Shown here: positions 35,688 to 44,345 of the stretch, in pieces
Numbering within the stretch: position 1 is the first letter of the stretch
How the letters are laid out: each line of letters opens with the position of its first letter
Origin: CAVQGZ01 sp963712175
GTDB taxonomy: Bacteria > Actinomycetota > Actinomycetes > Jiangellales > Jiangellaceae
Reading direction: 5' to 3'
NCBI GenBank assembly: GCA_963712175.1
Contig: CAVQGZ010000007.1
Location: 211,286-275,285, forward strand
Length of the DNA: 64,000 bases
Translations under genes and position numbers: made by a program
The notes under the pieces: model-generated
The model's input: the letters and a program-made list of their open reading frames with translations, nothing else
Databases searched by the model: none
What the model was told of the DNA's origin: nothing

Positions 35688-35917
35688 CTACTGCTCGAGG
35701 GCCTCGCGGGCGAGTTCGGAAACGGACTCCCCTTCGCGGCCGGCGGCCTCCTCGACGGCGGTGCGCAGGGACTCGGGGACTCGGAAGGACCCCCGCGGGA
35801 GTGGGAGCTGCCTCCGGTGAGGGACCGTCTCCCGCGGCGGACCGCGGCCGGGTCGTACTCGGCGGCGCGGCGGGCGAAGTTCTCGTAGGCGTACTCGAGG
35901 CTACTCAGGAAGATCAC
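35688..35917 (-). pseudogene. Relic of a ribbon-helix-helix antitoxin-like gene
   Basis: The last ~36 codons read LPRGSFRVPESLRTAVEEAAG then REGESVSELAREALEQ and a TAG at 35688-35690, a convincing ribbon-helix-helix unit. Upstream, protein-like sequence (EYAYENFARRAAEYDPAAV) continues in a different frame, so a frameshift near 35830 separates the halves. No toxin gene is attached. Confidence 0.5.
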
Positions 35918-35967
35918 GAGGACGGAGTCGAGATCACCGGGACTCCGACGCGGATACTCTGCGCGGC

Positions 35968-36363
35968 ATGGACCGCTTCGAACCGCGGGCGCTGACGCAC
36001 ATGCTCGTCGTGGCCGATGCGGCAGTCAGCCGTGACTGGTACGTCGATGTCCTGGACGCCTCGGTCTACGGCGAGTACGGGGGAACATCGGTGGTGCTGG
36101 ATCTGCTGGGGAACTGGCTGCTGCTGGTGACCGGCGGCGGGCCCACCCCGGACAAGCCGAGCGTCACGTTAGCCGTGCCCGATGATCCCGATCGGGTCAG
36201 CGCTCAGATCATCTTCCGGGTCGATGACTGTCGACGGACCCACGAGCTGCTCAGCGAGCGGGGTGCCCAGTTCCTGACCGCACCTCTCGATCGTGGGGGT
36301 GAGATCCGGGCGTTCTTCCGTGACCCCGACGGTCACCTGTTCGAGATCTCGCAGCTGACCTGA
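35968..36363 (+). CDS. VOC-superfamily (glyoxalase/dioxygenase-like) protein
   Basis: The 131-residue single-domain protein has the paired beta-alpha-beta-beta-beta halves of the VOC fold: THMLVVADAAVSRDWYVDVLDASVYGEYGG in the first, and IIFRVDDCRRTHELLSERGAQFLTAP with FFRDPDGHLFEISQ in the second, including the C-terminal Glu that often binds the metal. Activity unknown; candidates include detoxification or antibiotic binding. Confidence 0.85.
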   Translation: MDRFEPRALTHMLVVADAAVSRDWYVDVLDASVYGEYGGTSVVLDLLGNWLLLVTGGGPTPDKPSVTLAVPDDPDRVSAQIIFRVDDCRRTHELLSERGAQFLTAPLDRGGEIRAFFRDPDGHLFEISQLT

Positions 36364-36598
36364 TCGGCGAGCACCCGCCGGTGGCGGCGAGTCCGCTCGG
36401 CAGGTGGGGATCAGGGGCTCCCCCGCCGCGACAACAGACCCCAACGAGGCCATCCGATCTCGATCACCGCCGGACAGGCGGTCAGCCTCTCGCCGGCCAG
36501 CACTGGTGTGTCAACGGAGAGGTCGGTCGGATCGCGGATGGGTGGTGAGATCGCGAGGGCAGGGTGCTGCGTATGGCCGGCTTGGGGGCAAAGCTGGG

Positions 36599-37456
36599 TC
36601 AGGCGGTGGTCGTGCTTCGGCCGAGCGCGTGGTGGTCGAGGAACTCGGTGATGGCGGCGGCCACCTGGTTGGTGTGTGTGAGTGCCAGGGAGTGGTCGGC
36701 TCCAGGGATGGTCACGTCTTCTGCCCGGGGGAGCCAGTCGAGCATCAGTTGGTGGACCTGGGCGAACCAGGGGCCGCTGTCGGAGCCGCCGACGTAGAGG
36801 ACCGGCGCCTCGATCCTGGCGGCGACGGCCGCAGTGAACTCCCAGGACAGCAGGGCTGGCAAGTCGGTGCCGAAGAAGGTGTCGGCGTCGCGGGTGATCT
36901 GCTCGACACCGTCGGGGAGGTAGCGGGTGATGTCGCGGCGCCAGTCTGGGCCGACGAGGCGGGACAAGAATCGGTCCACGGCCACCTGGGGGCCGTACGT
37001 GAGGTAGTCCTCGCCCATCTCGGTGTTGGCGGTGCGGAACTCCTCGGCCGACCGGATGTGTACTGGGGGCGGTTCGATCACGCACACGCTTGCGACCCGG
37101 TCGGGGAGATCGGCGGCCAGCTGTAGGGCGACGGCGGCGCTGTAGGAGACACCCACGACGTGGATCCGGTCGATATCGAGCGCGCCCAGGAGCGAAGCGC
37201 AGTCGTGGGCGTCGCGCCGGATGGATCCGGCGCCGGTGGTGGGGCTGCTGCCGGCGTAGCCACGACGGTGGTAGGCAACTGTCTGGTAGCGCCCGGTGTG
37301 TGAGACGAGGCGGGCTGCCGGGGCCAGTTCGTCGGCTACGAGCGCCGTCTGGATCCACACGACGGGCTCACCCGCCCCGGCCATGCCCGTCTCCAGGACG
37401 ATGTCGCCGACTCGCACGCCGTACCACTCACCAGCGGCGCGGGTAGTCGCGGTCAT
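36599..37456 (-). CDS. Alpha/beta-hydrolase with atypical nucleophile elbow
   Basis: The 285-residue protein shows the fold with VVWIQTALVADELAP near the oxyanion strand, YHRRGYAGSS, the elbow VVGVSYSAAVALQLAADLPDRV, the acid strand APVLYVGGSDSGPWF and a late His in IPGADHSLALTHTNQVAAAI. The elbow reads G-V-S-Y-S instead of the usual G-x-S-x-G, so the catalytic Ser is present but the second Gly is replaced. Substrate unknown. The ATG at 37456 is not preceded by a clear ribosome-binding site. Confidence 0.85.
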   Translation of the reverse strand: MTATTRAAGEWYGVRVGDIVLETGMAGAGEPVVWIQTALVADELAPAARLVSHTGRYQTVAYHRRGYAGSSPTTGAGSIRRDAHDCASLLGALDIDRIHVVGVSYSAAVALQLAADLPDRVASVCVIEPPPVHIRSAEEFRTANTEMGEDYLTYGPQVAVDRFLSRLVGPDWRRDITRYLPDGVEQITRDADTFFGTDLPALLSWEFTAAVAARIEAPVLYVGGSDSGPWFAQVHQLMLDWLPRAEDVTIPGADHSLALTHTNQVAAAITEFLDHHALGRSTTTA

Positions 37457-37632
37457 CGCCGCCGGCCGTGGTGGTTGCCGAGCGGGAGTGTGATCACCCT
37501 CCGCGGTGGCTCACCCATACCTGCATCCTCCTGGCCGTCCTGCGACCCCGAGCAGGGGTTCGCGGCGAGACCCACCGTCTCGCGCCACCCCGGCCCGGCC
37601 GGGCCAGCGGACGCAGGACGGCGGCGTGGCTG

Positions 37633-37989
37633 TCAGGCCTTGGCGTAGGTGTCGGCGCTCTCGAACTCGACCAGCACGGCCGGCTCCTCGCCGACCACCC
37701 AGGCGTTGTGGCCGGGTTCGATGACGTAGGCGTCACCGACGGTGACATCCATCTGGCTGCCGTCGTCGTGGGTGACGTGCAGGGTGCCGGACTGGACCGA
37801 CCCGACGTGGCGGGCCTGGCAGGAGTCGGTGCCGGCGACCGGTGCGACGTCGGTGGACCAGCGCCATCCCGGCTGGAAGGTGAAGCGGGCCACCGCATGG
37901 CTGCCGAGGTGGACCACGTCCACGACGGTGTTGGGCGGGCTGCGCTGCTCGTCGGGGGTGCTGAACGACTTGGTGGTGGCGCCGGTCAT
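37633..37989 (-). CDS. Cupin-domain protein
   Basis: The 118-residue protein has FTFQPGWRWSTDVAPVAGTDSCQARHVGSVQSGTLHV as first cupin motif and VGDAYVIEPGHNAWVVGEEPAVLVEF as second. It is probably a small metal- or ligand-binding cupin. The ATG at 37989 has GAGGAGG immediately upstream. It lies 177 bases from the hydrolase on the same strand. Confidence 0.85.
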   Translation of the reverse strand: MTGATTKSFSTPDEQRSPPNTVVDVVHLGSHAVARFTFQPGWRWSTDVAPVAGTDSCQARHVGSVQSGTLHVTHDDGSQMDVTVGDAYVIEPGHNAWVVGEEPAVLVEFESADTYAKA

Positions 37990-38339
37990 GGCAGCCTCCT
38001 CAGTGAGGGGCGCCTCGTCGGCTCCCGGACGTCTTCGACGCTACGCCGCCGCGGCGGCAATAGATAGGGAGCGGACCCCGCGACATCGGCGCCGCGACTG
38101 TCGACGACCCCGGCGTGCCGCGGACGCCAGCGCTGCCGGCCTCCCGCCGGTGTCCGCCTCGCATCTGGGTGGCGGACGGCTGCTGCGGTCCCAGCGACGG
38201 GCCACGTCGCCCTTCCGAGGCATGCAGGCAGCACAACACCCCCGGCGCCCATTGCGGAACCGGATGAGGTCCACCGAGGCGCCTGAGGCAGGGCGATCGC
38301 TGGTGTGGCGTCCGCTGCGCGTCCCCGGGGCGAGAGAGG

Positions 38340-38577
38340 GTGACTGCGACGGGCGAGTCTCGATGATCGTGTGCTGGCGTACTACGACCACGGCTTGGAG
38401 GAGCAGCGTCTGCCCGTGGAAGGTCAACTTGGTCCCGGTCCCCTCCGGCGTGAACTCGTAGCGGCCCGTGCCATGCATGCCGTTCGACGACCGATCCACA
38501 TTCAGCTCGCTCGGGACCACCCGCGTGTAGACCATGGAAGGCCCCTCGATCGTTCGGCCCAATACGTACATGCCCAT
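38340..38577 (-). pseudogene. Relic of an SRPBCC-like gene
   Basis: The reading MVYTRVVPSELNVDRSSNGMHGTG continues into RYEFTPEGTGTKLTFHGQTLL, then loses protein character. GxYxFTPEGxGTxLTF is a typical strand pair of SRPBCC or PRPBCC proteins. Start and end are not intact, so I read it as a remnant of another member of the family that is expanded in this window. Confidence 0.45.
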
Positions 38578-38696
38578 TCACCGCAGCAGTTCGGCCCCGG
38601 CCGCCGCGAGTAGGGCGACACGCGGCGGTAGGAACAACAGGGAGGCGGGGACTCCGCACCCACGGAAGTGCTAGCATTGCTGTCAGGCGGTGGGCG

Positions 38697-38933
38697 ATGG
38701 GTACTCTCACGATCAGGCAGCTGAACGAGCGCACGCATGCACGGCTGCGGGGGCGAGCGGCCGAGCACGGGCGTTCGGTCGAGGCCGAGGTGCGGGCCAT
38801 CCTGGACGCTGCCGTCGACCTTCCTGAGCAGAACTTGCTGCTGTCGTTGCATGCCTCCCTCGCTGAGGTCGGCGAGGTGGACCTCGAGGTGCCGTCGCGC
38901 ACCGATCGACCTCGGCGGGTTGACCTAGCGTGA
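38697..38933 (+). CDS. FitA/VapB-type ribbon-helix-helix antitoxin
   Basis: The 78-residue protein begins MGTLTIRQLNERTHARLRGRAA and continues with EVRAILDAAVDLPEQNLL, the FitA-like ribbon-helix-helix DNA-binding unit followed by a toxin-binding tail. AGGCGG lies before the ATG and a TAGCAT -10-like box sits at 38672-38677. Four bases overlap the toxin gene (GTGA). It neutralises the PIN toxin and presumably represses the operon. Confidence 0.9.
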   Translation: MGTLTIRQLNERTHARLRGRAAEHGRSVEAEVRAILDAAVDLPEQNLLLSLHASLAEVGEVDLEVPSRTDRPRRVDLA

Positions 38934-39346
38934 TCGTCGCTGACACCAACGTGGTGTCGGAGTTCATGAAGGACTCCCCAGACCGGGCGGTGCTCGCCTG
39001 GGCACAGGGTCTGGGCCCGGCGGACCTGACCGTCTGTGTCGTGACGGTCGAGGAGATCGAACGAGGGCTGGGACGCCTGCCCGCAGGGCGACGTCGCCGC
39101 GACCTGGCGCAGCGCTGGCGCCAGCTGGTGGACACCTTCGCCGATGCAGTCGCCGTCTACGACCTGCCAGCGGCCCGAGAGACCGCCGGCATCCTGGTGA
39201 TGGCCGAGGCTTCTGGCCGACCGATGTCGCTGGCTGATGCCCAGATTGCCGGGATCTGCCTCGCCGGTCGCCACGAGCTGGCCACCCGCAACGTCAAGGA
39301 CTTCGCCACGACACCCGGCCTTGCCATCGTGAACCCATACGAGTAG
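38930..39346 (+). CDS. FitB/VapC-type PIN-domain toxin
   Basis: The 138-residue PIN nuclease has the acidic residues expected for metal binding: Asp5 (VADTNV), Glu42 (VEEIERG), Asp103 (LADAQIAG) and Asp124 (NVKDF). All are present, so the toxin should be active as an RNase, probably against a tRNA or other structured RNA as in the family. The GTG start is within the antitoxin stop. Confidence 0.92.
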   Translation: MIVADTNVVSEFMKDSPDRAVLAWAQGLGPADLTVCVVTVEEIERGLGRLPAGRRRRDLAQRWRQLVDTFADAVAVYDLPAARETAGILVMAEASGRPMSLADAQIAGICLAGRHELATRNVKDFATTPGLAIVNPYE

Positions 39347-39876
39347 GTAGCCCTAGCTGGGCGCAGCGATGCTGGCCCGGGGACCGAGTCCGCTCTCGTC
39401 GCGATGCGTGCGCAGGCGGCGCTGTGACGCACAGGTTCCCGTGATCGCTCAAGCCGCAAACGACACTCGCACGTGCCGTCGCTCAGGCGTGACCTGGCCG
39501 ACTAGCGCGCGCGGTCACGCCGACACCGCCGCACCACAGCGTCGCCAGCGTCGCGGCCTCGGGTCGACCGCAGCGAGCAGCGCGACCAGGACGCCGCGCC
39601 CCGCGTGCCGTCCGCAGGCAGTCGCGCTGTGGGCACGCCGACCCGCTGGACTCCCAACGAGCCCAACCTGCCCGGCGAGGGCGGTCGCCGGTCGACTTGC
39701 TGCGATTGGGGCAGGTCACGCGGAGCGTTCTCGGTCGAGTCGTTGCGGGATCCAAGACCGGACAAGCGTTGACGCGGGTAGTGCCGGCGTTCCGCAGCGG
39801 TGGTGCCCAGTGGGGGCACTGAATGACGGGGTTGACCTGCGGGAACGCGTGTTTGGCCGGTGCTAGGTTGTCGCCC
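39347..39876. other. Intergenic region, no gene seen
   Basis: 530 bases between the toxin gene and the YrhK-like gene. Codon use and composition in all frames look non-coding and no known motif or repeat was found. It may be decayed DNA. Confidence 0.45.
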
Positions 39877-40617
39877 GTGCCTCACCTGTCTGTCAACCGA
39901 CCGAGACAGCACGCCCTGGCCAGCCGGCACCCGGGTGGGCGCGACAACCTCACGTGGGAGACCGTCAACACCACTGTCTACCTCGCCGGTGGGGTGATGT
40001 TCATCTGGGGCAGCGTGCTGTTCTTCCCGGAGCCCGAGAGCGTGTCCGACCGCGGGGCCTGGGTCTTCTTCTTCGCATCCCTGATGTACGTAGCGGTCAC
40101 GGGCCATGACCTGCTCGAAGTGGTCCGCTACCGAGCCACGCACCAGCGCACACTCACCATCTGGGACCGGTACGAGGCTTGGGCCGCGCTCAGCTACCTG
40201 GTGGGCAGCGTGCTGTTCGCCGCCGGCAGCGTCTTCTTCCTCGATGCAGTCGAGTGGTACGCGGCCGGCTCCTGGACCTTCATCATCGGCGGCCTGCTGT
40301 TCGTCTTCGGGGCGGTGATCAACGTTCTCGAAGTCATCCGGGCCCCGGACAGGCGCACCCTCCAACTCATGAACCTCACGGCCATCACCTTCGTGACGGG
40401 GTCGATGCTGTTCGTGGTCGCATCCATCCCGTACCTGTTCACCCTGCAGAGCGCCGCCGATCAACGCACTGTCGATGCCTTCCTCGCAGGTCAGTACGTC
40501 ATCGGAAGCGCCCTGTTCCTGCTCGGCGGTGTGTTCAACTACCGCCGCGCCCGCATCGTCGCCCTGCGCGAGGGCGGGGGGCAACCGGAGATGCCGGCCA
40601 CGGACGGGGGGAACTGA
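39877..40617 (+). CDS. YrhK-domain-like membrane protein
   Basis: The 246-residue protein contains six hydrophobic segments arranged as three similar pairs, each ending in a G/S-rich motif (YLAGGVMFIWGSVLFFPE, YLVGSVLFAAGSVFFLD, YVIGSALFLLGGVFNYRRA), the pattern of YrhK-type domains. Function unknown. I place the start at the GTG 39877; an in-frame codon at 39823 would add 18 residues of doubtful value. Confidence 0.7.
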   Translation: MPHLSVNRPRQHALASRHPGGRDNLTWETVNTTVYLAGGVMFIWGSVLFFPEPESVSDRGAWVFFFASLMYVAVTGHDLLEVVRYRATHQRTLTIWDRYEAWAALSYLVGSVLFAAGSVFFLDAVEWYAAGSWTFIIGGLLFVFGAVINVLEVIRAPDRRTLQLMNLTAITFVTGSMLFVVASIPYLFTLQSAADQRTVDAFLAGQYVIGSALFLLGGVFNYRRARIVALREGGGQPEMPATDGGN

Positions 40618-41116
40618 GCGCCGACACTGGCCGCATGCAGCCCCACTCGGTGGCCCGGGCGCGGGAATCGTTCGACCTCGGCAAGGAGGACCTCTCGATC
40701 GCGTCCGGTCCCCGGGAGCGCGCGGGGCCAGGCGGGGCGGTTGATCGCCGGCAGCACGGTCCTCGCACCGGACCAGCCGACGCTAGCTCCGATCCGCAGC
40801 CCGTGAAGCGCGTCCGCAGGCGGCGGTGTGACGCAGGCGGCGACCCGTGGTCGTTCAAGTTGCGCGGCGACTCTCGCTCGTGTTGGCGATGGGCTTCTCG
40901 TCTGCCAAGATGCGGGGCTACCAGGTCAGGAATGGTTGTCACCTTGCTGGGTTCCTCGACTACATAGAACGTGTCGCTCACTCTCGCAAGCGGCTACGGC
41001 CCGATCTGTCAGCCTCAACCTGGTCGATCTACCAGGTGGCTGCCGATGTCACGACCGGCCGTATGGTGAGGCCAGCCGGCATCCGACCGGCGCTAGACGC
41101 CACATCGGGAGGGCGA
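40618..41116. other. Intergenic region, no gene seen
   Basis: About 500 bases with no convincing gene on either strand. The last ~20 bases carry GGGAGGG in front of the lipoprotein start, and its promoter should lie here. Confidence 0.45.
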
Positions 41117-41530
41117 ATGATGCCGACTACCAGAAGCACCACAACCGCGGCGGCAGCGTTGGGCATGGTAGCCAGCCTCATGCTCTCCGGCTGCTCCTCC
41201 GAAGCGGACTACTGCAGCCAGCTCACCGCCACCGAGGCGGCCTACGACGACCTTGCCAGCACGGACGTCCTGTCGGAAGGAACCGACACGCTCAGCGAGC
41301 GCTACGACGCGTTCTCTGAACAGATCGACCAGCTGCTGGATTCGGCCCAGGCCGAGTTCGCCGAGGAGTCCGACGCAGTGCGTGCCGCTGTCGACCAATT
41401 TGGCGAAGTTGTCGACTCGGCGGCCGATCTCAATCTTGGCGATGCTGCCCAACAGCTCGTGCCAGCGTTGTCGAGCCTGCAGACCTCGACCACGGCGCTC
41501 TTCACCTCAGTGACCGAGGCCTGCGAGTAG
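41117..41530 (+). CDS. Small lipoprotein, helical
   Basis: The 137-residue protein has a signal peptide ending in lipobox MLSGC, so it is lipid-anchored outside the membrane. The mature part is Ala/Asp/Glu-rich and strongly helical (DTLSERYDAFSEQIDQLLDSAQAEFAEESDAV), with one Cys after the lipobox (YCSQL) and one near the C-terminus (TEACE) that could pair. Two consecutive ATGs (41117, 41120) follow GGGAGGG; the second would also serve. Function unknown. Confidence 0.75.
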   Translation: MMPTTRSTTTAAAALGMVASLMLSGCSSEADYCSQLTATEAAYDDLASTDVLSEGTDTLSERYDAFSEQIDQLLDSAQAEFAEESDAVRAAVDQFGEVVDSAADLNLGDAAQQLVPALSSLQTSTTALFTSVTEACE

Positions 41531-41623
41531 GACCACCATCTACTCGACACTCGCCTCAACGCTGTCGATGGCGGGACTATCAGGCGGGCCTGAGACACCG
41601 GGCGGTCACGGCGTCCAGCCCGG

Positions 41624-41940
41624 GTGGTGGAGACGGCGCTGGCCGCAGAGCTAACCGAGTGGCTGGGCTATGAGCCCGGCCAGGTGCAACCGGGGTCCAA
41701 CGCACGGAATGGGACCACGCCGACGACGTTGCATAGCGATATCGGCGATGTCCGTCTCGAGGTGCCCCGGGATAGGGCTGGCACGCTCGAGCCGGTCGTG
41801 GTGCCGAGCACTCCGGCCGCCTGACCGGGTTCGACGAGGCGGTCATCTCCTTGTACGCGGGAGGGTTGACAACCGGACCACCAACGATCTGGCGATGTCT
41901 ACGGCACCAACGTGTCGAAGCATCTGCGAATCTCGATCGG
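41624..41940 (+). pseudogene. IS256-family transposase relic
   Basis: The fragment LAAELTEWLGYEPGQVQPGSNARNGTTP through DIGDVRLEVPRDRAGTLEPVVVP is the classic N-terminal region of IS256-group transposases. After a frameshift near 41820 it continues LTGFDEAVISLYAGGLTT, and after another shift DVYGTNVSK (41894-41920). The catalytic DDE domain and both ends are missing. Confidence 0.85.
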
Positions 41941-42076
41941 AATGCGGCAGACAACGGCTGGCTATGGAGCTTCGGGATGGAGGGGCGGCGGGGCGCACGG
42001 CCCTCAGCGACGACATCTCGGAACTCCTCCTCGACGGCCTGCTGGACATCAGTGGAGGGTCCCTAGGGTTGGGAGG

Positions 42077-43376
42077 GTGTCGTGGCGACTGCGTTGGCAG
42101 GCAAGCGAGTACCTGCGCAACTCCCTCTGGCTCGTGCCGGGCGTGTTCGTGATATCGGCGATCGTCGTGGGGAACCTCCTGCCCGAGATGGATGCCACCG
42201 GGGGGGATCCGGTCGGACTGAGCTACGGCCGACCGCTGGACTAGCGATGTTGGGCGCCATCGTGAGCGGCATGATTGCCTTCACCGGCTTCGTCTTCTCG
42301 ATCCTTCTGCTTGCCGTGCAGTTCGGCTCGAGTCAGTTCTCGCCTCGATTGCTGCGTAGCTTCCTGCGCGCATCACGACGCGCGTTGCCCTCGGGGTGTT
42401 CATGGGCACCTTCGTGTACTCCCTGACGGTGACGCGAACGACCGGGCAGGCCGACGATCCGGGCTTCGTTCCCAACGACTCGATATCCGTTGGCTGGCTG
42501 TGGTTGCTGCTCAGCATGTACCTGTTCCTGCGCGTGATCAGCCGGACGACGCAGAGCTGCGCGTTGCATCGGTGGTGCGGACGGTGGGCGAGCACGGGAC
42601 CACGGTCATCAGGCGCACCTACTCGATCCGGCACCGGACGCGGCGATCGGCGAGGCCGACGACGAGTACGCATTCGGCGCGCCGACGGGCGTCATCCAGT
42701 CCGGTGACGAGGCGGGAATCATCCAGAGCGTCGACGACCGTGGACTCGTCAGGATCGCCCGTGATGCCGACATCGTCCTGGAGATGGCCGCGCCGATCGG
42801 CGATCCGATCTCGCCAGGGATGCCCCTGTTCCGTGTCTACGGCGCCGGCGACGACGACGGGGAGCAACTCGAACGGTCGGTCGCGATCGGCGACGAACGC
42901 ACGATGCGCCAGGACCCGGCCTTCGCACTGCGGCTACTGGCCGACATCCCCGCAAGAGTCTCTCTCCCGGCGTCAATGATCCCACCACCTCGGTAAGGCC
43001 CTTGACCAGATCGAGCTGCTGCTGCGGTTGCTCGCCGGCGACACCTGTCCCCTGGCGAGTCCCGCGACGAGTCGGGCCAGGTGCGACTGCGCTACCCGGC
43101 GCGGTCCTGGAGCGACCTCCTCAGCATCGCGCTCGATGAAACACGACACTTCGGCTCGACGTCTGTCCAGGTCAGCCGGCGGCTGAGAGCCCTTCTCGAC
43201 GGGCTGCCGACCTGGTGCCCTCCTACCGACGACCCGCAGTCCAGGCGCAGTTGGCGATGCTGGACGCGAGCATTGCCAGGGCACACAGCGACCCCGCAGA
43301 GCTGACGATCGCGGCGGCCGCAGACCGCCAAGGGCTCGGCACCCCCAGGCACGAGGTGACGAGAGGAACTACGTAG
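42077..43376 (+). pseudogene. DUF2254 membrane protein, multiply disrupted
   Basis: Pieces of one protein appear in order but in different frames. A start (VSWRLRWQASEYLRNSLWLVPG) is followed by a stop at 42242. Next come GAIVSGMIAFTGFVFSILLLAVQFGSSQFSPRLLRSFLR, then LGVFMGTFVYSLTVTR, then YAFGAPTGVIQSGDEAGIIQSVDD to SLPASMIPPPR, and finally a tail LAMLDASIARAHSDPAELTIAAAADRQGLG that ends at 43374-43376. This is the DUF2254 plan (two helix pairs, then a soluble domain). At least four frame changes and a stop make it a pseudogene. Confidence 0.8.
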
Positions 43377-43677
43377 ACACCGACGTGCCATGACCGCCGC
43401 GATCCCCCGCTGGGAGTCACGTCCGCACTGTGAATCTGACCCGACGGACAACCGAATGGGCGTGTTCCACCTTAAGGCAACAGTGCCTCGAGGAGTAGGC
43501 GAACGCTCACCGGGACGGTGTCCGTCGCTGCCTGCAGGTTCACGAAGGCCATGAGCGCTCAGGAGTCTCGCTGCAAACGCCCTCAACTCGGCAGAGCGAC
43601 TCGGTCCTCGGACCACCGTCGCTGCGCCGACTACGGAGCGGGCCTGTGCGTTGGTCCAGCGGCCTGCCTCACGGGGT
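43377..43677. other. Intergenic region, no gene seen
   Basis: About 300 bases between the DUF2254 relic and the Doc toxin stop. No coding signal or repeat recognised. Confidence 0.45.
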
Positions 43678-44055
43678 CTAGCGGCGCGGCTGGCTGCCTG
43701 TTCGGAGGCTGTTGGTGATGGCGTGGAGGTCATCGAGCTCTCCGGATGAGATGGCGATGACAAGGTCGTAGGCCTCGTCGTTGGTCAAGGTGAGCCGCCA
43801 GCCGTTGATCCCGAGGAAGGCGATCGTGGCCGCCAGCGCCAGCCGCTTGTTCCCGTCGACCAGTCCGTGGTTGCTGGCAACGGAGTGAAGCAGTGCTGCT
43901 GCCTTGGTGTGCAGGTCGGGGTAGGCCTCCGAGCCGAAGGCGCTGGCCTGAGGTCGGGCCAGCGCCGACTCCAGCAGCCCGATATCCCGCACGTCGAGAG
44001 AAGGCAGCACCATGCCGGCGATGTGGAGCAGGTCGTCCAGGTCGAGATAGATCAC
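43678..44055 (-). CDS. doc: Doc/Fic-type toxin (death on curing)
   Basis: The 125-residue Doc-like protein carries the Fic motif HGLVDGNKR at residues 63-71, with catalytic His63 and the ATP-phosphate-binding GNKR. In characterised Doc proteins this fold phosphorylates elongation factor Tu and stops translation. The GTG start overlaps the antitoxin stop by four bases. Confidence 0.9.
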   Translation of the reverse strand: MIYLDLDDLLHIAGMVLPSLDVRDIGLLESALARPQASAFGSEAYPDLHTKAAALLHSVASNHGLVDGNKRLALAATIAFLGINGWRLTLTNDEAYDLVIAISSGELDDLHAITNSLRTGSQPRR

Positions 44056-44255
44056 TCGCCGAGCCGCCGCAGCGCCTCGGCATAGCGCGGGATCTCCTCG
44101 TCAAGGACATCGTCCAGAAGCTCACGCTTGCTGGTCCGGTCGATGTAGTCCCGCACGGCCTGGCGCGCCACGTCCTGCATCGATCGCCCCTCCCGTGCAG
44201 CCCGCTGCCGCAGTGCGTCGGTCTCCTGCTCGTCAAGCCGCAGAGTCATGGCCAT
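44052..44255 (-). CDS. Ribbon-helix-helix antitoxin of the Doc module
   Basis: The 67-residue protein begins MAMTLRLDEQETDALRQRAAREGRSMQD, a ribbon-helix-helix DNA-binding unit rather than the Phd fold of the phage P1 pair. The C-terminal helix (LLDDVLDEEIPRYAEALRRLGE) should bind the toxin. I chose the ATG at 44255; a GTG two codons upstream is possible. Two GGTATC direct repeats (44265-44270 and 44277-44282, minus strand), one helical turn apart, lie just upstream and may be its operator. Confidence 0.85.
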   Translation of the reverse strand: MAMTLRLDEQETDALRQRAAREGRSMQDVARQAVRDYIDRTSKRELLDDVLDEEIPRYAEALRRLGE

Positions 44256-44345
44256 GACCACGATGATACCGCGAGCGATACCAGCCTGGCGACATCGGCG
44301 ATCGAAGGTGACTGCTAGGGGAACCAGCGACGCTCCTATGCTTCG

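Larger units (their letters stand above)
35139..35967. other. Gene-poor stretch with two relics
   Basis: About 830 bases between the ABC exporter and the VOC gene. Apart from the two relics listed separately (35349-35519 and 35688-35917) no intact gene is visible. It marks the left edge of the decayed part of the window. Confidence 0.5.
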
